From: Serratia symbiotica
Lineage (GTDB): Bacteria; Pseudomonadota; Gammaproteobacteria; Enterobacterales; Enterobacteriaceae
Assembly (NCBI GenBank): GCA_900380265.1
Contig: LR025083.1
Span: 310,001 to 374,000, forward strand
Direction: 5' to 3'
DNA: 64,000 bases
Positions within the stretch are counted from its first letter, which is position 1; each line of letters starts with the position of its first letter. The notes beneath the pieces are model-generated. The model made no database searches. It saw only the letters and a list, made by a program, of their open reading frames with translations, and was not told the DNA's origin. A program made the position numbers and the translations under genes. Shown here in pieces: positions 54,270-63,703 of the stretch.

Positions 54270-55830
54270 CGTAAACAAATGGCTTCTGGTAGGTGATTTG
54301 TGACAGCAAGTGAATGTCGTCATCGTCGTTGGGCACGATGGCCTGCGTCTCGCACTAGCCGAAAAATACCTTTAGTGCTTCCGGTGACTTTGAGGGCTCG
54401 ATCATGTCGCGTTTGCACCGCGGTACGGGTGCTGCTATTATCGTTCATGGAAATGTTGTTTTCTCTAACAACGATATGCTAGATATCATAGCTATATGGG
54501 GTTCGGTCTGTTAGACGCAGCGGATGCAGTAACCCTTTTAGTTTCCTGGAAACTGAGGCCGTCAGTGTAGCAATTAAAACCCATGTACGCCAGTGCCTGA
54601 CGTAGTGTTATCTAAGAGCGCTAAAGCTGAGAACTTGCCATATCAATTGCTGTTTGTATTGTAAGCCTGCTAATTAACACTCTAAGTTGACCATCACAAT
54701 AAATGAATACGTTGGTCGTTATCTGTAGAAGTCGGAGACTATGGTAATTAATTTGTTGAGTCTCGCGAATAGGTAGTGATGTTAGGTAAAATAACTAACG
54801 TGAAAGGGTGCTACCGTTAGATGCTAATCTTCATCGACCCTGGAAGTGCTAAAGGGTCTAAAACTCTATCAGCATCATCTTTACACTTAATTATCACTCG
54901 GTAATCGATTCTTTCCTTGTCTCTAAGTGGGGAAAGGCTGAGGGTGTGTGTTGAGAGGGATGCCTGGATAGTTGCATAAATATTTATATAAGCAATCTAA
55001 TATAACTGGTTAGAAAATCGTTGGGTATTGTAATTCATTATATAATAATCAGTTGTTTATAAATGCCCTCAATTTAAATGCTGTAAAATTGAATATCTAT
55101 AAACATTCAATAATATAAACTAATGCTCGGCATGGCGTTGCGTTGCAACGTGGGCATAAAGTAGTACTGCTGACTCAGATTCATAACAATGACATAGAAC
55201 ATCATGTTTTGCTCTAACAAACTGCCAATATTGCCAATAAGCAATAGATAGCAGTACTGGCTAAAAGGTCCTTATGAGAAGGAGGGTATGTGCTTTTTTG
55301 GCATGCTCGATCTTCAGTGCAATGCAATTAATCTAAATAAAAACCAGATTAGTCAGGTTTAATACGAGAGCATATCCTGTGTTCTCTTTTATCTTTTTTA
55401 TTGATTAGCCTTTCTACTGAATCAGCGGCGATCGATCGAAGACGTTAACAAAAGCGCGTAACTCTGTACTGTGCTGTTCACGTTTATATCCCTAGTAGAT
55501 AGTGGTTCATACACAACAATCAGGCACTGCCACTCACGTAGGCGAGTGTTATTAGTTCAAGCTGGGTTGCAGTGTGGAGTCGTGCTGGTCTATATCACCA
55601 GGACATACCGGTTTTCCTCTACAATCTCAAAGGCATACGTCTCTTGGTACTATACCGCACCAAGCAGATATCCTGCTTAGTCGCGATGACGACATGGGAA
55701 TTCCTGGATATGAGAAAGACTGGTATGTCAACTATGATCTCGTCTCTACTACTCAAAATCTTAGCTTCTTTTTTTCTACTATGAATACATTCCAAGCCGC
55801 TCTCTACTTTTTAGAGCCAAGAGGATGATA
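54270..55830 (+). pseudogene. Possible remnant of a subtilisin-like (S8) protease with a P domain
   Basis: The plus strand in alternating frames reads VVIVVGHDGLRLALAEKYL, then FSASGDFEG, RLHRGTGAAIIVHGN and, from about 54.5 kb, GFGLLDAADAVTLL. These resemble the aspartate motif (VAVVDDGLEIAHPDL), the histidine motif (HGTAVAGII) and the segment after the serine motif (YGFGLVDADAAV) of S8 proprotein-convertase-like proteases. Near 55.58-55.75 kb VVLVYITRTYR and LSRDDDMGIPGYEKDWYV recall the P domain (HTYRGDL, then a D-rich loop and W). The serine motif itself is not seen and the spacing is irregular, so deletions and insertions are needed. NagC is an alternative for the first part. The evidence is suggestive, not decisive. 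Confidence 0.35.
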
Positions 55831-56991
55831 ATGATACATGTGACCAGAGAGGATGTTTTAATTACAGCACAATACAGGAGAACACTATTGATAATAGGCC
55901 TGTAGACTGTTGTAAGAAACGCGGAAAGTCATCGTATATCCAACGCGCCGTACGGTATATTGCTAGACGGAGAAGTGAATGCTTGCATGATATCTCGGTA
56001 ATCAATATTCAGTACGTTGTATGCCACTGTGAAGATCAGTAATGCACTGAAAATTAGTAGTAGCCTACTCACATCCTTGATTGCTCGCATAGAAGGTTTC
56101 TCAGGTCTGCGCATTACACAGAACTTTGCTGAGTATCTAGCGGGTGTGCCATGAAGTCCCTTTTACTGTATAGGAAGATTTTGGGTTCTATCGCGCTTTT
56201 ACGCCGATATACCTGCTGTCGTATCAGGTTAAGGTAAAGGCATTGAGATAGTAATGTTTAGCGGAGGCGTAGACCAAGTGTTTAGTGGCACTGGTGCTGA
56301 CATAAAGCACTAAATATCGTAAGTTTTTTCGTGAATAGTGTGTGTCAATTACTGGAATGACATATGATTAACTTTGTGTGCAGTATAAAGCTGATGTCCG
56401 GCTTGGCCTTGAAATCTGCATATTATATATTTGATACAAGAATATTTTTTTTGGCAATGCACATCCACCCGGAATATAAAATATGCAGCAAGAAGAAATG
56501 TAAGCACTTAGCATTCGGGAATGCTGGCATTATACTTGCCATCCATTACGGGCTGCTCTCAGAAAAACATATTCCCTACAGTGCGGCCTGTAGCTTGATT
56601 AACGCATTAAAATAAGCGGATTTAAAGTATATCAGGAGTAACAGTTTAACACTGTGTATTCCTTTTGACTAGGGAACATTGACTGCAAAGGTTGTATTTA
56701 TCCTGAAGTTTTTGAGATGTGATTTTGCCGTCAAGAACCGCTGAATCTCTACCGATCTGACTGTCATCCGTCTGCTCTTTCCTAACGGACTTGGGTGGAC
56801 GAATTCTTTAAAAAGATGCACGATTTTTGTTGGTGCAAAAGAGTGAACAGCTGCTTAAAGGTAAGCAAACTTTGGGTTTTTAGTGAGGTGCGTTTAAGCG
56901 ATACTTATTAAAATGCATTATTTAATAAAGTTTTTATCGTTATGTCGCAGTCAGGATAAGCGGCGTTTCTACTCATTTATTAGGAAAATTG
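55831..56991. other. Non-coding region left of the tRNA cluster, expected site of asnB
   Basis: A plus-strand frame at 56364-56615 (83 codons) resembles nothing I know. AsnB motifs could not be found. The stretch ends at the tRNA promoter. Confidence 0.45.
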
Positions 56992-57020
56992 TTGACGCAA
57001 ATACGCCATATGCGGATAAT
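56992..57020 (+). promoter_or_regulatory. Sigma-70 promoter of the Met-Leu-Gln tRNA cluster, GC-rich discriminator
   Basis: TTGACG at 56992-56997 (five of six to consensus) and GATAAT at 57015-57020 (five of six) are separated by exactly 17 bases. GCGCCC follows the -10 box, the kind of GC-rich discriminator seen at stringently controlled stable-RNA promoters. The first tRNA base is 30 bases beyond the -10. Confidence 0.85.
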
Positions 57021-57049
57021 GCGCCCAGCGACATTGAACGTGGAAAGAA

Positions 57050-57126
57050 GGCTACGTAGCTCAGTCGGTTAGAGCACATCACTCATAATGATGAGGCCAC
57101 AGGTTCAAGTCCTGTCGTAGCCACCA
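57050..57126 (+). tRNA. metT: tRNA-Met (elongator, CAT)
   Basis: A 77-base cloverleaf with acceptor GGCTACG pairing CGTAGCC, discriminator A and encoded CCA. The anticodon CAT is at 57084-57086. The closely matching E. coli gene is metT, first of the same cluster. The 5' G-C acceptor pair distinguishes it from initiator tRNA. Confidence 0.97.
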
Positions 57127-57132
57127 TGCTTA

Positions 57133-57217
57133 GCGGGAGTGGCGAAATTGGTAGACGCACTAGATTTAGGTTCTAGAACCGCAAGGTGTGCGAGTTCAAG
57201 TCTCGCCTCCCGCACCA
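57133..57217 (+). tRNA. leuW: tRNA-Leu (TAG)
   Basis: An 85-base class II tRNA with acceptor GCGGGAG pairing CTCCCGC, a long variable arm and encoded CCA. The anticodon TAG is at 57167-57169. It starts six bases after tRNA-Met and is leuW by position. Confidence 0.97.
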
Positions 57218-57247
57218 TTATCCTTGATCATTGGCAAGCAAGACGGA

Positions 57248-57322
57248 TGGGGTATCGCCAAGCGGTAAGGCACCGGTTTTTGATACCGGCATTCCCTGGT
57301 TCGAGTCCAGGTACCCCAGCCA
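57248..57322 (+). tRNA. glnU: tRNA-Gln (TTG)
   Basis: A 75-base tRNA with acceptor TGGGGTA pairing TACCCCA, discriminator G and encoded CCA. The anticodon TTG is at 57280-57282. U1-A72 at the end of the acceptor is the normal identity element for GlnRS. Confidence 0.97.
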
Positions 57323-57447
57323 TCATCAACTACTTTAAGCTAAAAGTAAGCGACATTTCTATTAATGAGAATGGTAAGTTGGTTTATAGTATATTTCTCA
57401 TATACTATAAGGTTATTAATTTAAATCGCATCGTAGATATAAACTGT

Positions 57448-57522
57448 TGGGGTGTTGCCAAGCGGTAAGGCTCTGGTTTCTGATACCAGCACGCCCAGGT
57501 TCGAATCCTGGCACCCCAGCCA
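57448..57522 (+). tRNA. glnV: tRNA-Gln (CTG)
   Basis: A 75-base tRNA with acceptor TGGGGTG, discriminator G and encoded CCA. The anticodon CTG is at 57480-57482. The 125-base gap from the previous tRNA is where E. coli has glnW and metU; neither is present. A short AT-rich sequence fills it. Confidence 0.97.
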
Positions 57523-58658
57523 TATTTTAGGAATACCCTTCCGCACAACATCATAGTAAGAAAAGATAAAATAAAATAGCCATAGAGTTTAGTAACTCAT
57601 TTGATTTATTTACATAAATAAAACGAGTTACGTCTAACGGTGGAAATTGAATGTTGTGGAATATATGACGTGATGCGTTATGACAATTTCATTCATAACA
57701 AACCCATCTTTTATAGATTCCATCGTTTAGTTGATCAATCAGCGTTCTACTGACGTTAATTGGTATTAGCCATCATTGCAACGTTTGAACTAGGTTAAAA
57801 AAAATAAAAAAGATAGCTTGTCTTTTTCGAATAAAGGGCGACACATTGATATTAAATTGAATTTAAAATGCTAGCTCAATGTTGAGAAGATAGTGTTCTT
57901 TACCTGTGATAAGCGTTGACTAGATCGTTCATCATGTTAGCAGTATTATGCTATGCGCGCAACTGCATAGCAGGAGTTGTTTACGACTTTTTAAACAAAT
58001 TTACATCCGAAAAATATTAGCAATATAAACAACCTGCCTTAATCCTGGTTAAGTAGTTGCGACCTTGCAGTTTAAAGACATGATTGTTCATCATCTATAA
58101 TTGATAGATGCCTAGGTCAGGTAGATCAAAGCGCTTGGTTTGGACTTTATTTTAAACGTCAGAGGCATGGCAAACGCAGGGTTAAAAACAAGTGAAGGCT
58201 GGTATCAGGTTAGTGATAGTAAAATTGAGTAGTTATATGGAGAACACGGTATCTGGGATGTTAAGTTATTCTAGAAAAGGAACTCTATGATGCATTGAAT
58301 GCGCTTGTTGTAATGTTCATTTGTCTTGATCATTATACAATAAGTTTATAGCAGTTAAGCTAATCTTCAGGATTGCCTATCTATTCTAAATTATAGGGAA
58401 GTGCGATATCAGCAGAGCCGAAAAGAGCCTTGGCTCATTCCACTAGCGAAGATCGCTTGAAACTACGTGGGATAATGAAGTTATAGAACCTTTGAGAGAA
58501 GGTTGCTGCGTATGGTTTTAAACCATACATACCGGACATGAGTAAAATATAGCAAGAATTTATTAGGAGTGATTAATGGGGGATCCTAAGTGCTGTGGGG
58601 ATGCAGTGGCATCTATTCGGGCATGTCAGCAACAGGTCAAAAAAAATAACCTTTTGTG
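57523..58658. other. Non-coding region between tRNA cluster and ubiF
   Basis: No gene is recognisable in 1.1 kb. A near-perfect dyad GTATGGTTT-T-AAACCATAC lies at 58510-58528, about 130 bases past the ubiF stop in its direction of transcription. It lacks a clear U-tract. Confidence 0.5.
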
Positions 58659-59843
58659 TTATAAACCCAGTGCGTATTTTAATGCATGCACTTTTAACTT
58701 TCCCGAACGCTGTGCTGCCATCATGGCCAAATTCCGTGCTATGCGCAGCGGTGCTAAATTGTTGCTAAAAGCGATATAGAATAGATCTATACCACTCTGC
58801 ATAAGTAGGTTGTCTCGACGCCGCATCCGTTGATAACGCATTAATACAGGCTCGCAGCTCCAGTCTTCACCTTGCTCTCGCGCTGCATTTAGCACCTTTA
58901 GCAGGGCATCCAAGTCGCGGTAGCCTAGGTTGAGGCCTTGCCCAGCAAGCGGATTAATGGTGTGAGCCGCGTCTCCCAGTAATACCAGCCCAGGTAACAC
59001 ATAACGCTGGGCATGTCGACGTACTATCGGGAAGGAATCGGCGGCGTGCACCCTGACTGGCCCGAGCCGTTTTGGGAAAGACTCAGCGATTTCAGCTTCA
59101 AGCAGAAATAATGGCATAGCCTGCAATTGGCGGATCCGCGCAGGGCTGTTATACCAAACCAGCGAAGCCCATTGGTCATATAACGGAAGGAAGGCTCGAG
59201 GCCCGGACGGGAAAAACTGCTGCCAGGTTATGTCTTGTTGTGGTAAGCTTGTCTCGACTGTGATCAGCATACAAGACTGGCGGTACTGCCAACCGGCAGT
59301 GCCGATTGCTGTTAAGCGGCGTACTGCTGACTGTTGGCCGTCTGCTCCTATGATCAGACGTGTTTCTAGCGTTTCTGCGCTGTCCAAAGTTACATGCCAG
59401 CTCAGATTGATCCGTTGTAGGGATTGCAGTCGAGACGGACAGTGGAGAATAAGGTTGTCGAAGTTTGAGAACTGTTGCCAAAACGCTAGTCTCAGAATAC
59501 GATTCTCGACCATAAACCCCAGCTCTGGTAAGCTGAGGGAGGTTGCATCAAAAACTACGGACGACGATCCCCATTCCCAAGTCTCAAGTCGCCGGTACGC
59601 TGCGGCGCGCATTTCCATTACAGCTGGCCATACGCCTAACTTCTTTAATAACATCACCGATGTGTAGCTAATGGCTGAAATGCGTAGATCCGGCGGATTT
59701 GTAACCTTGAAAATCTGTGGTGCCTGATGTTCCAGTAGTGCCACCGTCCACCCTTCTTGTGCTAAACCAAGCGCTGCTGCCGCACCGACCATTCCGCCGC
59801 CAACCACAACAGCGTCATACTGTTTTTTATATGTGTTGTTCAT
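58659..59843 (-). CDS. ubiF: 2-octaprenyl-3-methyl-6-methoxy-1,4-benzoquinol hydroxylase UbiF
   Basis: UbiF is the FAD mono-oxygenase that adds the C6 hydroxyl group in ubiquinone synthesis, an oxygen-requiring step. The 394-residue length fits the family's 391. The FAD motif GGGMVGAAAALGLAQEG is at about residue 16, the family DG motif reads LIIGADGQQSAVRR, and the GD motif reads LLGDAAHTINPLAGQGLNLG. The segments SCMLITVE and GPRAFLPLYDQWASLVWYNS are also conserved. The end, HALKYALGL, matches E. coli. CAGAGAAA upstream of the ATG serves as ribosome site. The divergent miaB is a pseudogene. Retention implies aerobic respiration through ubiquinone even though cydAB and sdhB are lost. Confidence 0.96.
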   Translation of the reverse strand: MNNTYKKQYDAVVVGGGMVGAAAALGLAQEGWTVALLEHQAPQIFKVTNPPDLRISAISYTSVMLLKKLGVWPAVMEMRAAAYRRLETWEWGSSSVVFDATSLSLPELGFMVENRILRLAFWQQFSNFDNLILHCPSRLQSLQRINLSWHVTLDSAETLETRLIIGADGQQSAVRRLTAIGTAGWQYRQSCMLITVETSLPQQDITWQQFFPSGPRAFLPLYDQWASLVWYNSPARIRQLQAMPLFLLEAEIAESFPKRLGPVRVHAADSFPIVRRHAQRYVLPGLVLLGDAAHTINPLAGQGLNLGYRDLDALLKVLNAAREQGEDWSCEPVLMRYQRMRRRDNLLMQSGIDLFYIAFSNNLAPLRIARNLAMMAAQRSGKLKVHALKYALGL

Positions 59844-60036
59844 TTTCTCTGTGATTTATAAATAGCTATACGTAACAACTACTGCATACGTGCACAGAAT
59901 ATTGGATTCTAATCTAGTTCCAGTTTATCTTTGATTCCCAACAATACTCATAACACGATGAAATAATTAAAATATCAGGCATCTTCTGCATGTTGCGTAA
60001 CAGAATATTTACTCGGAATTCAAGAATGGTAAGTTA

Positions 60037-61460
60037 ATGACAAAATTACATATTAAAACATGGTATGGCGAGGTGAATGAATATATTTATTAAAAATGCT
60101 TTTCTCCTTGAATGGGTTATATTCGTTTGAGTGAACAAGACCTATCTGGGATCACAGCTTGTTGTTTTTGACAAACCTTCTAGATCCGTAAAAGTTCAGG
60201 AGAATCTGTCCTATCTTAGGCGTTTCAAACTGCTCAAATAGAAAATTAGCGCTGATAATTAGAGTAGGAGCATTTACTTTCTCAGAAAATGATCCCCTGC
60301 ATACGATCTGCGTAGATCTGGTGTGCGGCTCGTTAAGACTAGTCGCCCTTCCTGGAATAATCAATCACCTGTTAGGAACTCGCCGACTAAGTGGGAGATT
60401 ATCTCCACGAAATTTAGAAGTTGAAGTAGTTTTTTGAGCTACTGCCTGAACTGTATAGCGCTTGTGTCTCAATGATGGAAATTGCAAGCAATATTACACT
60501 TTTTCGTACTGCCTACTTTCTGTGGCGGTAGTGACTATGCCAAGAGATAATGTATGATTTGCAATCATTGCATTGAGCGTACAAAGCGTACGTCAGTTGA
60601 GTCTGCTCGGGCAGCATATCAATACATACTGTAGCACTACCTATGATTCCGAGATCTGTTTCGTGTCTGAATTGATAAATCTTGTAGCTGCTATTGAGAG
60701 CAGCTATGTCGTCTCTTTATAATTATCTACCGACTAGAGATTGCCGGTGACATTATTTGTAGTGTTGGGAGACACCGCTTCGCTAGCGCGTTTCCTACAT
60801 ATGCCAGTACAGTTTTCCTCAGAGGGCATCCTAACTATGATGCGTGTTCCTATATCGCGCCGGAGTATAGAGTGATGATGCGCAAACTTCTGAAGATGCG
60901 GCCAAATATTTAGTATCTTCTCAAATTTTGTTATTGCTTTTTCCGTTGATATGATGTCCTTGTTGCCAGACAAAAGATTATTATCGGGGTTAATGGCCAC
61001 GCTAATTTCAGAGTTATCTATGCACCATTACCAGTGGCCTGGAATAAGCAATGATTAATAGGTGTAACGAAAAGAGGAAAGTGGCGCCTGTATATCCTGA
61101 ATGGCTGCATTAACCAGAATATTTTGCACTTTAGCTAGTTGATGCTGGCTAGTGTCCAATCTATTCCGGAGGAGGGTATTGCACTTAAGATTGTTAGTGA
61201 ACTGCCTGGTGGGTATTATAGACTGCAAGAATACGGTACCCGTTGCAGTCTGCCTGAAGATGATCAGTTGGTTTTCGATCTAAGCATGACTGAGATTGGG
61301 GAAGATTTACGACGTTGGAGCGCGCTACTTAGCGACTAGTAGATAAATCTACGAAATCATGCATATTCAAAGTCAGTGATCAGCTTTTTCACAAAATAAA
61401 TGATTGGGTGTTAGCGTTGATTATTTTTATGTCATCGCAGTATGAAGATACGCGATCGCG
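60037..61460 (+). pseudogene. miaB: Broken tRNA-2-methylthio-N6-dimethylallyladenosine synthase MiaB
   Basis: MiaB is a radical-SAM methylthiotransferase acting on A37 of UNN-reading tRNAs. The plus strand from ATG 60037 reads MTKLHIKTWYGEVNEY (family MTKKLHIKTWGCQMNEY), with the first cluster cysteine gone. It continues with stops: VQENLSYLRRFKLLK (AQEKVFHQLGRWKLLK), VDLVCGSLRLVALPGIIN (VDIIFGPQTLHRLPEMIN), MMEIASNITLFRTAYFL (IMEGCNKYCTYCVVPY, all three radical-SAM cysteines lost) and RFLHMPVQFSSEGILTMM (SFLHLPVQSGSDRILNLM). The open frame at 61139-61339 (MLASVQSIPEEG) is the TRAM-side remnant (MLGTTQRILVEG). The gene is dead but nearly full length. Confidence 0.93.
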
Positions 61461-62199
61461 TGATCGATGATCTTGATTAATTATTTTAACACTGTTCTTT
61501 TATTCCCATTGTATTTTTATATCAGAGGAAAGGCGATAGAATACACCAATTCATCTTTTCATAGAGCGACTACAATACACTATGCTCCCTTATCAGGGTT
61601 AGGTCATGTTAATTTTTTTTTAAAAAAACCTAGGAAAGGATCAATAGCTTTAGTAAGAAAGATGGGAGTCCGTTTCACATCCAAGGCTTAACTAAAATTT
61701 GCTGTTAGATGGTGCTGTAGTGGCTATAGATAAGACACTAAGATCAATGACAATACGCTAATTTTAAAGATTTGCATCGATAAAAAACAGGCAATTACGG
61801 AAGCGTCCCGGTGATGTGGACTGCTAATAGAGGTTCCAGAAAAAGCAAAACCCAAGCTAGTCAAGCAGAGTTGATTTAATACTGATTGATTGCTAATCAC
61901 ACAATCATAATCTAGTGTCATTCTGCTTTTTTGTCAGTATAGAGCGCTTGCTGAACGGATATATTGCATATATAACAAGTTGTCTGTGTGTTCACTTGCT
62001 CAATGATTCAACTCATTGAGAGGTTTGATTGTTTGGTGATTAATAAACCGCGGCTCTGAGTTTTAGATTCTTTCCCAGGATATGTACGTAACAAATCTAG
62101 ATGCCCTCAGCACATGCGTTATTGCCGCATCACGGTGCATTAACCAGGCTTGATGTGAACCTTAAACAATAGGCAGAACTTCGGAAAATAAGAATTTGT
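61461..62199. other. Non-coding stretch between miaB and ybeZ remnants
   Basis: No gene, RNA or strong repeat is recognisable. E. coli has a short miaB-ybeZ spacer, so about 0.6 kb here is extra or is the unreadable start of ybeZ. Confidence 0.45.
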
Positions 62200-63145
62200 T
62201 ATCATCAGGTCGTCATAATCAGCGTAGGTACAGTCTGTATAGTGCTTTTATGACACAAAAAATATCTCGAATGGCTGGTAAGGTATCGAAATGAATGGCC
62301 GAGATCAGCGCTCAGGTGGTCGTTAAAATGCTTTGGGTAGTGACCTTTGCTGAGATAGTATGTTATCTATATAGAAGTACTGTGCTGATCTGCATCTTGA
62401 TTCCTCAGATTGATTAGGAATCAATCCAGATCTAAATAAAAGAAAGCCGGTTATAGAAAGGATGCCTATAGTCTGTCTACTAGACTATGGCAAGCCGGTT
62501 ATTATGAAATGTGGTATGTTGAAGCTGCGCGCCTTAAATTAGGTACGCTATATTCGAATGTGTTGATCCAGAACCTTACCTTTGTTATCAGTACAGCAGG
62601 TACAAGTAAAACTGATCTAGGGGTCGAAGCATCAGTATATGTATTGGGTGTCAGGAAATCTGGCACATTTTACTGACGCGCGTAGGGACAAACTGGGCTT
62701 CTAAGGCGATATAAGAAAAAGTAAAGTCACATCCCCGGGCCTTGGCGTAAGATCTATTTGCAAGGCTTGGTTTTGAGCGAGAGTAGAGAAGCTGATAAAA
62801 AAATGTAGTTATAGTCTCGCTGTTTGGCTATATATACGGTCTACTTTAAACGATGCGTTGTCATATCCCGATGACAGCTAGCGCTCAAAAATGGGATAGG
62901 CGGAGCGCTCGATGACGCACATCAGCTTAAATAAAAGGCTGTGATTTACCAGTCAACTGTTCAATATTGACCTGGCGCGTCAGACGAATCTCGCTTAAGC
63001 CATGCTTGTACACCTGTTATCAAACGTAGATACATTGGGCTTGTATTTTTAAACATTCGCGCTGGTCAAACTGTAGATCGGAAACGGGAGACGCGTTCGC
63101 TGAGAAGTATCAGCAGACACTGAATGTTGATTCAGACTAGGATAC
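62200..63145 (+). pseudogene. ybeZ: Broken PhoH-like ATPase YbeZ
   Basis: YbeZ is a P-loop NTPase that works with YbeY. The plus strand near 62.56-62.68 kb reads NVLIQNLTFVISTAGTSKTD then LGVEASVYVLG, which follows NILDHDITFGVGPAGTGKTY then LAVAAAVDAL. The Walker A glycine has become serine (TSKT). Near 62.97 kb IDLARQTNLA matches IDLPRNTKSGL. Stops lie between. The ends are estimated, and the C-terminal part would overlap the ybeY start. Confidence 0.82.
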
Positions 63146-63148
63146 GCC

Positions 63149-63622
63149 ATGAGTCAGGTAATTGTTGATCTACAAATTGCTTGTCAAGACAGCCATAATC
63201 TGCCGAATAAAGCTCGTTTCCAGTGCTGGCTAGAGGTTGTGTTGCTAAAGTTTAAAGAAGCAGCTGAAGTGACAGTACGCCTAGTGGACGAAGCAGAAAG
63301 TAACGAGCTGAACCTCACTTATCGCGGTAAGGATCAATCTACTAATGTTTTATCATTCCCGTTTGAAGCTCCATCTGGCATCGAGTTGCCCCTGCTTGGC
63401 GATCTCATTATATGTAGGCAGGTAGTTGAGCAAGAAGCCACCGAGCAAGGCAAAACGCTAGAGGCACATTGGGCGCACATGGTTGTTCATGGCAGTCTTC
63501 ACCTGTTAGGGTATGACCATGTTGAAGGCGATGCAGCGAAAAAAATGGAGTCTGTAGAAAGAGAAATCATGTATGGGCTGGGGTATCCTGACCCTTACTT
63601 ATCGGGAGAAGGCCTCGACTGA
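63149..63622 (+). CDS. ybeY: Endoribonuclease YbeY
   Basis: YbeY is a zinc-dependent single-strand RNase needed for 16S rRNA 3' maturation and late ribosome quality control. The 157-residue protein begins [19 protein letters not shown]. The conserved [20 protein letters not shown] and [16 protein letters not shown] are present, as is the metal site [19 protein letters not shown] with three histidines. Length matches the family's 155. AGGA six bases upstream supports the start. It is kept although its usual partner gene ybeZ just upstream is dead. corC follows after 81 bases. Confidence 0.97.
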   Translation: MSQVIVDLQIACQDSHNLPNKARFQCWLEVVLLKFKEAAEVTVRLVDEAESNELNLTYRGKDQSTNVLSFPFEAPSGIELPLLGDLIICRQVVEQEATEQGKTLEAHWAHMVVHGSLHLLGYDHVEGDAAKKMESVEREIMYGLGYPDPYLSGEGLD

Positions 63623-63703
63623 TGTCAGGTATTCCCCCACAGTCCTAGCAAGGCTGTAACTAACACACTGAATTCTAACGTAAGTGATATTAACTAAAAC
63701 ACC

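Noticed and set aside
57139-57468. 109-codon plus-strand frame
   Set aside because: It runs through tRNA-Leu, tRNA-Gln and part of the second tRNA-Gln; the tRNA structures explain the sequence.
58576-58779. 67-codon plus-strand frame
   Set aside because: More than half of it is antisense to the intact 3' end of ubiF.
61139-61339. 66-codon plus-strand frame as a possible new small gene
   Set aside because: It lines up with the C-terminal part of MiaB (MLASVQSIPEEG against MLGTTQRILVEG) and follows other miaB fragments in order.
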